Assembly: GCA_019925795.1 (NCBI GenBank)
Contig: CM034312.1
Coordinates: 27,493,914-27,557,913 of the forward strand
Reading direction: 5' to 3'
Length of the DNA: 64,000 bases
Source: Dendrobium chrysotoxum
Taxonomy: Eukaryota > Streptophyta > Magnoliopsida > Asparagales > Orchidaceae
The translations under genes and the position numbers were made by a program. The notes beneath the pieces were generated by a model that was given only the letters and a program-made list of their open reading frames with translations, made no database searches and was not told the DNA's origin. The stretch's first letter is position 1; every line of letters begins with the position of its first letter. Shown in pieces: positions 48,078 to 57,122 of the stretch.

Positions 48078-48446
48078 AGTGTGTTTATTCTTCTGCACTG
48101 ATATAACTGCCTGTGATGTGATATATTAAACTGCTTGAGATTTTTATTAGGATAACCTTGCAGGTTCAGTTTGAGTCTAGATTTTATTTTTCATAATGTG
48201 ATTTGTAATTCATATTGAGTTGTGAAAGTCTTCAAAGTCTGGCATTTCAAGTACTATGTACCCAAAGAGAAAAAGAAAAGCCCTTCACAGGAAATTTCTT
48301 ATTCATTTGGGTACACTTTTGGAGGACGGTCCATAGAAGAACCAGGAGACGACCCACGTGAAGGCTTGAAGACGAAGACTTGAAGATGAAATGCCTGGCT
48401 TTTAAGACTTGCGTCGTCCAGTAGGATTAGAATCCAGGTTGTTGTC

Positions 48447-48510
48447 GGTGGGGCCTGGCCACCATTACTTTTCCGCAGACCCTGGGTTGTACTTATACGG
48501 CACTTGCCGT
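48447..48510 (+). other. Paired LTR hairpins around GCAGACCCTGGGTTGTAC
   Basis: GGTGG-N7-CCACC (48447-48463) and ACGGCA-CT-TGCCGT (48497-48510). The old LTR has AGTGG/CCACT and GTGGCA/TGCCAC, and the right arm of the inverted repeat has GGTGG/CCACT at 34847-34863. Pairing is kept while bases change. Confidence 0.65.
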
Positions 48511-48791
48511 GGACTGTGGACTTCTCTTTACTCTGCTCTGTGGATTTATATTGATTTGTTTATTTTGTGTGCGCAGTAGAAATTGCCTGCTTTTCTTAGG
48601 TTTTTTTCTTGCATGTGCTTGGCCTGATTTCGTTAGGCTCCTTAGGAACAAATCTTTTCTACTCGTAATAAAAATTCTAAAATTTTAAGAATTAAATAAT
48701 ATAGAAACCTAACGAACTAGGGAATAGCCGGAACCGTCCGGGGTCGCATGCATAGTGATGCATTCTCTCCCTCCTTGCTATAAGACACTTC

Positions 48792-48803
48792 CCCGCTTGC
48801 GGG
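48792..48803 (+). other. CCCGC-TT-GCGGG hairpin
   Basis: A perfect 5-bp stem, matched by CCCGC-CT-GCGGG in the old LTR at 4982-4993. Confidence 0.5.
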
Positions 48804-49572
48804 TAGAGTCCAGATAATCCGACCTATGAGGATGAGGTGCTGGATTTGGGGAAGTCTAGTCTTTTCTAAAAAACTATTTTATAAGCCTTTTTTAAAATTC
48901 TATGCATATTTGATTTGAGATCGTTAACCAGCATGCATTGCATTAGAAACTAATTAAATTAAAATTCTAATTGCATTAGTCTTAGGAGCATACACCCTAC
49001 ATAAGTCCAGGGCCATCTAGGAGACTCCCTAGACGTCGGCCCTACTTCCAATAACCAAACTACCTACCCATCTTTCATAAAGACTTGGACAGCATGGATT
49101 TTATACGCTTAGGTGGTTAGCTGGCTTTCCTTTTCAGGCAGGATATAAGCCCAGAATGCATTAGCTAAGACACGGGTGTTAGTGTTGTGTAGAACACTAA
49201 GCCCACTAGATCTAGGGTTCAAGGCTACTACTATCGGTGTCTCGTAGTATGCCTCATCGGTGGGTAAGTCCCCTTTCTTTCAGGGGCTATAAATCCTGCC
49301 TATCTGCGTCACCTAGATGACGCCACTTCCATCTTTCTCTCTCATATGCTTCGAGTGCATGATTTACTTATTTTCTCCAGTTTCTTTTCACTACCTTAGT
49401 CCCTCCGGATGCTGATCTGAGCCGTGCATGTTGACTAAGCCTAGTTGAGCCCTTCTTTTCCTTCGAGTAGGATTTCCTAGTCTTCGCCCTATGTACCAAT
49501 CCCAATTTGGAAAGTATATTGTAGAATCCTTAATCGAGAGTATTCTCAGGCCCCGGCTTGAGATGTAATTAA

Positions 49573-49594
49573 CCACGGGGGCTTGCGCCCGTGG
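49573..49594 (+). other. LTR hairpin with GGCTTGCG loop
   Basis: CCACGGG pairs with CCCGTGG around GGCTTGCG. The old LTR has CTACGAG/CTCGTAG around GGCTTGTG, so two base pairs are compensated and the loop is conserved. Confidence 0.65.
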
Positions 49595-49835
49595 GAAACT
49601 GAATCCCGCTCTCAAATAAACCCCATTCGAGCTAATGTATCGGGTGGGGGAAACCCGTTGTGATGATCAGATCGTACATATTATTACCCATCGGGGTGTG
49701 CTGGTGAGAACCGCTATCCTCAATGGTTAATCGTATGTGTGATCGAATCTGCCCTCCCATTGGCAACAGATACTGTCTCCCCTCGCGGGGCGGCGATGGT
49801 GTTCTGTTGAGTCCTTTCGGAGGTCCACAGGTTTC

Positions 49836-49853
49836 TGGCGACCACGGTGGGAC
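49836..49853 (+). other. Primer binding site, tRNA-Arg type
   Basis: TGGCGACCACGGTGGGAC starts six bases after the LTR end. Its complement ends CGTGGTCGCCA, which fits the acceptor stem, discriminator G and CCA of an arginine tRNA (UCG/ACG type), as reported for Ogre elements. The tRNA identity is from memory of the family. Confidence 0.75.
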
Positions 49854-49921
49854 AGGTTTCTCTCTCCATCTTTGGATTCTATATTATCCTTTTCTTGTGT
49901 GTACTCCGGGATTGGTACTCC

Positions 49922-50163
49922 TTAGATTAGGTCCGTCCCACTCTTAGTTAGGATCCTTCCTTAGTTAGGATCGTTCTTCTTTTTCTTAGTTAGGGTTCCC
50001 CCCGTAGCTAGGTTTCTTTCTTTCCGTTCTTCTTAGTTAGGGTTTCCCCCTGGCTAAGCTTCTTTTCCTTCTGACCTTCTAGGTCATTCCGTTCCCTATC
50101 TATCATTCATATTCTCCTTATTTGTTACTAATCATTTCAAATTTCTTTTCTTCTTCTTGGCAG
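49922..50163 (+). other. Leader with TTAGTTAGG repeats and a candidate splice acceptor
   Basis: CTTAGTTAGGRTY recurs about five times between 49940 and 50045. Then TACTAAT (50126-50132), a pyrimidine run and GGCAG (ending 50163) form a strong-looking branch point and 3' splice site, nine bases before the first ATG. Possible donors are AG|GTTTCT just after the LTR or near 49854. Ogre elements are known to splice, but at a different place, so this is only a candidate. Confidence 0.4.
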
Positions 50164-50171
50164 ACAGCACC

Positions 50172-50678
50172 ATGGCTTCCTTCGTACCTTCCATTACTTT
50201 CAGCTTCGGTTCTGATGCACGGGTGACACTTCCCGAGTCCCTGCTAGCCAGTCCTCCCACTGGAGGAATCACTTTTGGTTCTTTCACTGACTCGGCCTTC
50301 GTCACACTTGGCGGGCCGACCCTTGCTGATGTTGCTGCCTACTCTCCTCCCCAGAGGAGAGCTCGCGCAGCCATGCGACCTTTTGGACATCCAGTTGCTC
50401 AGCGGACAGTCCGGGCACCTGCTCGTCCTACTCCTGTTCGTGTGCAGCCGGCACACCCTGTGGTTAGGCAGCCAGTTCCTAGACCACTCCCTGTTCAGCC
50501 CACTCGTCCAGCGGTTAGGCGACCAGTGCCTACCGCACCTGTTGTTCAGACTGCCCCGGCCCCTCAGCACCGGCAGGCAGTAGTTACCCCTGTTGTTGTT
50601 CTGGCAGAGGCGGCTCGTGTTCGGGTTCCCCCTCTTTCTTCCTCCAGGAAGAGGGGTGCCCAGACCGAGGCTCCTTAG
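50172..50678 (+). CDS. Pro/Arg-rich ORF of the giant element, unknown function
   Basis: The first ATG lies in a good plant context (CACCATGGCT). An upstream in-frame TTG at 50157 was not used as start. The 168-residue product begins MASFVPSITFSFGSDARVTL. Its first 60 residues are of mixed composition and Ser/Gly/Thr-rich. The rest is basic and rich in Pro, Arg, Val and Gln, with repeated PV-R-PVP-type steps, and it ends in SSSRKRG, a possible nuclear signal. No zinc knuckle, protease or gag motif is visible. It is the only frame in the 7.3 kb interior with a sensible start, and it sits where gag would begin. It could be a gag remnant, an RNA-binding accessory protein, or a GC-rich chance frame. 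Base composition is much more GC-rich than the flanks. Confidence 0.45.
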   Translation: MASFVPSITFSFGSDARVTLPESLLASPPTGGITFGSFTDSAFVTLGGPTLADVAAYSPPQRRARAAMRPFGHPVAQRTVRAPARPTPVRVQPAHPVVRQPVPRPLPVQPTRPAVRRPVPTAPVVQTAPAPQHRQAVVTPVVVLAEAARVRVPPLSSSRKRGAQTEAP

Positions 50679-51516
50679 TAGGGGTAGTCTCCCCACCGCC
50701 TGCAAATACTCCCCTGTATATGTACCCCCTTTGGAGGGGCTTCTTCACTTTTCGACAGTCTGTGTGGCCACGACGATTTGTCCTCTACCACACGATATTT
50801 GTTACGAGAAGTATGAGGCTATCCTTAGGGGTGGTGAGGTGAGATGATATGATTCGTACACTGACATAAACTCTAGTCTCTATCATCTCCCTTGTCTGAA
50901 CTCTTCTAGGCCAGATTTTGACCCATATCAGTCCAAATACAAATTCAAATTTTATTTTCAATAGTGGGATCTTTAAATTTAATGTGCAAAGTTTTTTAAA
51001 AGAAAGATTAATCTGAGAAAAGTCTGAGAGCTTAAAACACGAAGTGGACTTTTTAGAGAATTTTTCCTTAGAAAGTACAGAATTTATTTTTCCTAATGAA
51101 AGATTTACCCCTTTCTTCTTTAGAAAATGAAGTTATTAGTGGTTGACTCCTCTAAGCGCTTGAAGGAAAATTATAATGATTCAAAAGAAAAAATGTATGC
51201 CTTCTCTCTCATCCCTTTCTTGGGATGATTTCTTATTTTGAACTAAAATCTATATCAAATTGAAATTAGATTTAGAGACGCATATTTTCCCAAGCATCTT
51301 GCAATTTTCTATCTCATAGGAGTCTTTCGCACGCTGATGAATCTACCTTATAATTTTCTTATTCAAGTCATTCATTCTTATCATAAGATTGGATTTGCTT
51401 TGTGGATTCTTCTTCCTTGCACGAGAGAGTGAGTTTTTCTTCTCTTATGTTTGGAAGATAATCTTACAACTGAGAAAGTTTTCATTTAGGGATTTAGAAA
51501 GGGAGCCAGTTACAAA
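50679..51516. other. Interior of giant element, no gene
   Basis: Non-coding. CCACGACGATTTGTCCTCTA near 50768 recurs as CCACGACGACTTGTCCTCTA near 53946, a dispersed repeat within the element. Confidence 0.6.
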
Positions 51517-51522
51517 ATGAAA

Positions 51523-51706
51523 GATACACAAAGTGTATCAAATAATGAAAAGATGCGCAGTGCGCCAAAAATCAAAGATACACAAAGTGTATCAAAAGTG
51601 GAAAGTTGCGCAAAATGCGCCATAAAGTCAAGGATACACAAAGTGTATCAAGTAATTAAAAGGTGCGCAGTGCGTCAAATCAAGTTGAGGGGCTCAAAAT
51701 GAGCCC
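51523..51706 (+). repeat. Array of seven mini-hairpins, period about 28 bp
   Basis: Perfect short inverted repeats follow each other with centres 25-29 bp apart. GATACAC-AAA-GTGTATC is identical at 51523-51539, 51577-51593 and 51633-51649. These alternate with GCGC-AGT-GCGC (51555-51565), GCGCA-AAA-TGCGC (51608-51620) and GCGC-AGT-GCGT (51665-51675). The last is GGGCTCA-AAA-TGAGCCC (51690-51706). Stems are 4-7 bp with a 3-nt loop. The linker TGAAAAGATGC is shared with the array at 18088-18246. RNA hairpins bound by a protein, or DNA sites, are both possible. Confidence 0.85.
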
Positions 51707-51709
51707 AAA

Positions 51710-52970
51710 GTGGATAAGTAAATGGCTTCCCTTTCTTGTAAATCTCTAAGTCTCAGAAAATCCACACCCCTTGATATTCGTGACACTTGAGTTTAAAAAT
51801 CATGATTTTGGATTCATCATCGTGCAAGGATGTTCTATTAGATATAAAAATATTCTCATGCAAGAAGATTGAGAAGATTCAGTTTCTCTCTCTAATTTAC
51901 ACCCTTTTGAATTAGATATTTATTCATAATATGTAAGGGAGAAAGCCCAGTTTAGCTTGTAGGGAGCTTAAGCTGGGTTAGCAAAATTTAAATCCCTAAC
52001 CTTCTCGGGTTTAGATGGAGTCAACCCATATTGCCGAACTTTCTGAACCTTCTCTAAGGTTCAAGATGATTCAGAGGTTAATTTTTCATTTCTAAAAATA
52101 ATCCTGTCACTCTCTGATGAAATTTTCACTCTTTAGGAAATATTTGAATCAGACCTATCTCAGATTAATTGGTAAGGGCTTAAACATCTCTTAGTGGTCC
52201 CACTATTGAGTTTATTTAAATGCTTGCCATATTCTTTTAAAAAATTCGTGCACAAAAATATTTTGACCCCACCATCTGATTATAGACCATTCTTAAGGAC
52301 TGATAAGAGTCTCTCATTTATTGTACCTTCCTCTTCTGAGTTCTGGTAATTTGGGAGTTTCCCCCTCTCTGTTCCTCTAGTTTCACTTGGTGCTCCCAAG
52401 TGTGGTTTGGGATATCAAAACCAATTCAGACTTCTTTTGTACTGGGTCCATACCAACCTACGCTAGCTAGGGAGGGTAATGTCGATCCACTATCATAACC
52501 TAAATTTCATTCACATACCAATCGTGTTATGATTGTGCCCCCAGTTTTATTCATGTGACGAATGTGGCCTGGGTTATCAAAGCCAATCCTATATCCCTCT
52601 TTGAGTTCCAATCATTAGAGGATGTCCCATACTAGGAGTAACACACGGATATGGTAAACGTTCCCTCTACCGGGTGTTATCTTCGACAGTACGAGACATA
52701 TTTAGTCTATGATTGTGAACATACAAAAAATGTGCATCTATACAATAAAAGAGGGAAGCTCTCAGTAGAGCAAAACCGGTTGCCCTTGTCACAGGTGGAA
52801 CCCGGTAATACTCTCTAAGAGCTCAAATTCCCCAAAGTCTTTCTTTCTCTTCTCCTACGAAGCGTCTGAGCGATTGCTTCAAGGATGAGTTTACACTTGT
52901 GATTATTATGGTCTTTCACAATCATGATAGTCCTTATTAGTGGTGTGATACATCTTGCTCAAGATGTTAA
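51710..52970. other. Interior of giant element, no gene
   Basis: No frame of note and no clear repeats. Confidence 0.5.
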
Positions 52971-52979
52971 CATCCCACC

Positions 52980-53812
52980 TTCGCGAGCTCTGATTCCCTA
53001 GTAGGGAATCAGCTCTCCAGTTTCTTTTAGTGACCTACTTTTTCACCCTTGCCTTGCTCTCAGCTACTAGAGCAGTCCTATGGGTTTGGTAGTGTCGCTC
53101 CTGCCTCTCACAGGGTCCCCCCGGTCAGGGTGAGTGTTACCGCTGTGATGTTTGATGTTTATTGATTTTACTCATAGATCATCTCCCTCAATGGCGAGTG
53201 TGTCTCCTCGCCATCCTGAGCTGTTTCCCCAGTAGTGTTGCAGTACGCCTGGTTACCGGCGTTAGCATCACTGACTTGAGAGCTCTGATTTTCTAGCAGA
53301 AAATCAACTCATTTCCTACTTTACTCTCTCTCTCATTCGTACTCTACTCTCAGTTGCTGGGGTAGCTCTACGGATGCACTGATATTATTCCACTTCCCAC
53401 AGGGTCCCACCAGTTTGTGTGGGTGCCACCACTGTGAGCCTTTCATAAATATCATTCTTATGCAATGTTACTTCCCTTAGTGGCGAGTGTGTCCCCTCGG
53501 TACTCTTGTATGCTTTCCTAGTTGTGATGCAGTACATCAAGTCTCAGATGTTAGCGTCGCTTCTTAGTGAACTTTGATTTTCTAGCAGAAAATCATTTCA
53601 CTTGTCTCAGAGTGACATACTTTCCCACCGTGACCCGACTCTTGGCTGTGGAGCGGTCCCTTGGATGTGTTTATGTTGCTTTCCACCCCTACAGGGTCCC
53701 ACTAGCTTATGTGGACGTACCACTGTAGTCTTCTATGATTATTTCTCTATGATATAGTCCTTTTCTCTGTAGCAAGTGTGTCCTCCTTGCTACTTTAGCT
53801 ACTCATTGGGAA
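52980..53812 (+). repeat. Three tandem units of about 290 bp
   Basis: Units start at about 52985, 53280 and 53572. Each contains (GAGCT)CTGATTTTCTAGCAGAAAATCA (a short palindrome), TCCCAC.AGGGTCCC, GGCGAGTGTGTCYCCTCG and a GTTGCAGTAC end. The units have diverged, with the third shorter (about 240 bp). Confidence 0.8.
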
Positions 53813-54104
53813 TGAGATTACCCCTCTCACACTTTGTTGAGGGCGTACCTTTCCCTATGGTCTCTCGAGGCATCATTCTGGTGCTTCCAGGTTTGTATGA
53901 TTTTGGTTTCGCTTAGGCAGTTTCACTGGCATTTTGATGCTCGTGGCCACGACGACTTGTCCTCTACCACGTGGTACCCAAAACACTAGTTTGAAACTCC
54001 TTAGACGACCCTCCTCTCTTTGAAATTTTCCATTTACTACTCCTCTTCCCATCCCTACACATATGCGTGTTAGGGTATGGTTGAGATGACTTTCCCTGAT
54101 CGCT

Positions 54105-54396
54105 CTACTGCAGGCATATGCGCCGGGTAGGCATCAGACTTTACTTGGTTGAGAGTGCCCCACAGAGCCCCTGGGAGGCATATCTCACCACCTCTTTTTC
54201 CTGATTGCTCTGCTGCAGGCATATACGCCGAGTAGACATCAGGCTTTACTTGGTTGGGAGCACCCCGCAGAGCCCCTGCGAGGCATAGCTCACCACACCT
54301 TTACCCTGACTGTCCTGCCGCTCTGGTAGACATCAGACCTTTACCCTGGTCGTCTTGCTCTGATCAAGCAGACATCAGACTTTACCCGGTTGAGTG
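54105..54396 (+). repeat. Degenerate repeats related to the 237-bp units
   Basis: Two units of about 110 bp share GCAGGCATATRCGCCG, ACTTTACTTGGTTG and CAGAGCCCCTG. They lead into the 237-bp array. Confidence 0.6.
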
Positions 54397-54397
54397 G

Positions 54398-55110
54398 GAG
54401 CCCGACAGAGTCCCTGGGAGGCATTCCCCACCACCACTTTTACTCTGGATGTTCTGTAAAAGACTACGCAGACTCCAATTTCGTGGCTTATTTACTTTTG
54501 TTGAGGTCAGGCAGAAGTATTGAGTCACCCCTATCCGCTGTTCTGAAAGGAGCAGGAGGAGACGGGATCCTTTCACCTTCTATTCTGCTGTTTGAAATGA
54601 ACAGTCAGGTAGTTGGTTTTACTTACCGGTTGAGAGAGCCCGACAGAGTCCCTGGGAGGCATTCCTCACCACCCCTTTACTCTGGATGTTCTGTAAAAGA
54701 CTACGCAGACTCCAATTTCGTGGCTTATTTACTTTTGCTGAGGTCAGGCAGAAGTATTGAGTCACCCCTATCCGCTGTTCTGAAAGGAGCAGGAGGAGAC
54801 GGGATCCTTTCACCTTCTATTCTGCTGTTTGAAATGAACAGTCAGGTAGTTGGTTTTACTTACCGGTTGAGAGAGCCCGACAGAGTCCCTGGGAGGCATT
54901 CCTCACCACCCCTTTACTCTGGATGTTCTGTAAAAGACTACGCAGACTCCAATTTCGTGGCTTATTTACTTTTGTTGAGGTCAGACAGAAGTATTGAGTC
55001 ACCCCTATCCGCTGTTCCGAATGGAGCAGGAGGAGACGGGATCCTTTCACCTTCTATCCTACTGTTTGAAATGAACAGTCAGGTAGTTGGTTTTACTTAC
55101 CTGGTTGAGT
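54398..55110 (+). repeat. 237-bp tandem repeat, three units
   Basis: Units start at about 54399, 54636 and 54873, each with GAGCCCGACAGAGTCCCTGG, TCTGGATGTTCTGTAAAAGA and a GAAATGAACAGTCAGGTAG end. Copies 2 and 3 are nearly identical, so the expansion is recent. 237 is a multiple of three, which keeps a 240-codon frame open across the array (54390-55112). That frame has only a TTG start and is treated as a by-product. Confidence 0.9.
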
Positions 55111-55945
55111 GAGCCCGACAGTGTCCCTGGGAGGCATTCCTCACCACTACTTCCTCCCTGATTGTTTTGCTCTGATCAAGCAGACATCAGACTTTACTCG
55201 GTCGAGTGAGCCTGACAGTGTCCCTGGAAGGCATACCTCATCGCTCTTTCACCTTCTACCCTGTTGTTTCGACACGGTCAAGCAGGTAGTTGGTTTACTC
55301 TACCACTTTATTCTTTGCTCTCTCCTTGGCTCTGCCCTTGCTACGGGGTAAGGTCAGGAGATGACCACTCTTTCACCTTCTATCCTGCTATTTCGATACG
55401 GTCAGGCATGTAGTTGGTTTTCTTTTTCTTTCACTCTTTGTTTCACTGTTTCGATATGGTCAGGTGAACATTGAGTTGTCCACGCCCACTGTTTCGATAT
55501 GGTCAGGTGGATGTGAGACCATTTACCTCTACTTTCTTCTCTATTCTGCCCTTACTATAAGGTAAGGCAAATAGATGATCTACCCTTTTTCTTTGGTGAT
55601 CCTCCTTGCTTTCCCTGGAGGGTTATCCTTTACTGTTTTGATTTGATCAGGTGATTGTTGGATCTCCTTTCTCCTCACATTATCTTAGACATGCATTCTA
55701 GATGATCACTGAATTTTTTTCAGTTCCTGATATTTTTGTTTTGATTCTGCTTATGTGAGTATGAGATCTCTCTCTTTTTCTTCCACTCTGCTACTTCGAT
55801 GTGGTCAAGCGAATAGTTAAGTGCCTTTCATAGGCTCCTTTCACTGTTTCGGGTCGGTTTAGTGAGCGCCGCATCTCTATCTTTTACTGTCTTAATCTAG
55901 TCAGGCGAATGTTGGGGTTCTCTCTTCCTGTTGTCCCACCATGCT
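55111..55945. repeat. Decayed continuation of the tandem repeats
   Basis: Scattered copies of CTGTTTCGATATGGTCAGG and related motifs occur, apparently older units of the same family. Confidence 0.55.
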
Positions 55946-55949
55946 TACA

Positions 55950-56935
55950 AGATTGTGTGAGCATTACGTGATTGCATGATTGATTGCTCATTGTATGGTT
56001 GTATGAGCATTACATGTATGATCGAGTGGTCACTTCATGTATGTGATTGATGCATGCTTGAGTGATGATTGTGTGATTGTGATGTGATCATTGCATGATT
56101 GATTGCTCATTATATGGTTGTATGAGCATTGCATGTATGATCGAGTGGTCACTTCATGTATGTGATTGATACATGCTTGAGTGAAGATTGTGTGAGCATT
56201 ACGTGATTGCATGATTGATTGCTCATTATATGGTTGTATGAGCATTACATGTATGATCGAGTGGTCACTTCATGTATGTGATTGATGCATGCTTGAGTGA
56301 TGATTGTGTGATTGTGATATGATCATTGCATGATTGATTGCTCATTATATGGTTGTATGAGCATTGCATGTATGATCGAGTGGTCACTTCATGTATGTGA
56401 TTGATACATGCTTGAGTGATGATTGTGTGAGCATTGCGTAATTGCATGATTGATTGCTCATTGTATGGTTGTACGAGCATTGCATGTATGATTGAGTGGT
56501 CACTTCATGTATGTGATTGATGCATGCTTGAGTGATGATTGTGTGATTGTGATGTGATCATTGCATGATTGATTGCTCGTTGTATGGTTGTATGAGCATT
56601 GCATGTATGATCGAGTGGTCACTTCATGTATGTGATTGATACATGCTTGAGTGATGATTGTGTGATCGTGATGTGATCATTGCATGATTGATTGCTCATT
56701 GTATGGTTGTATGAGCATTGCATGAATGATCGAGTGGTCATCGTATGTATGTGATTGATATATGCTTGAGTGATGATTATGTGATCGTGGTGTGATCATT
56801 GCATGATTGATTGCTTATTATATGGTTGTACGAGCGTTACATGTATGATTGAATGGTCATTGCATGATTATGAGATTGATGTATGTTTGAGTGATCATTG
56901 TAAGATTATATGATCATTACATGGTGGGACACTTA
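55950..56935 (+). repeat. 118-bp tandem repeat, about eight units
   Basis: Units alternate 119 and 116 bp and share GATTGATTGCTCATTRTATG, GTATGATCGAGTGGTCACTT and a GCTTGAGTGATGATTGTGTG end. A higher-order step of 235 bp is visible. The sequence is built largely from GATTG, GCATG and GTATG words. Later units are more diverged. Confidence 0.9.
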
Positions 56936-57122
56936 TTACATAATTATTGCATGATTGTCGTATGGTTCTATGTTCCTCGAATCTTATTAGTTGACTATAG
57001 GATTGCATCTCCTTAGTGAGCTTCGTTAGTTGAGCATAGGGTTGCACTTTCCTAGATGTAGGGAGGTCAACGCCAACACGTACGGTTCACCCATTGTTCA
57101 CCACACCTGTTGGGGTTGTATT
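56936..57122 (+). other. 3' end of the interior, no clear polypurine tract
   Basis: The bases directly before the 3' LTR are CCTGTTGGGGTTGTATT, which is not a polypurine tract. The nearest purine run is GATGTAGGGAGG (about 57055-57066). Confidence 0.6.

Larger units (their letters stand above)
43096..49829 (+). repeat. 5' LTR of the giant element
   Basis: 6734 bp. 43130-43540 is an imperfect tandem array (period about 95 bp) of TCGA-containing motifs. 43740-44440 is a GC-rich, gene-like insert. 44893-44935 is a TTATT/TTA run. 46470-46660 is GC-rich. 47930-49600 holds the stem-loops conserved with the old LTR. The frames of 60-132 codons in the LTR have mostly TTG starts and no recognised domains. 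They are not annotated as genes. Confidence 0.95.

Noticed and set aside
54390..55112. A 240-codon ORF as a protein gene
   Set aside because: It begins only at TTG, its sequence is the translation of a 237-bp tandem repeat, and the repeat length alone keeps the frame open.
55950..56935. A CRISPR-like or regulatory repeat array
   Set aside because: Units are contiguous 116-119 bp repeats without unique spacers, in a plant retroelement.
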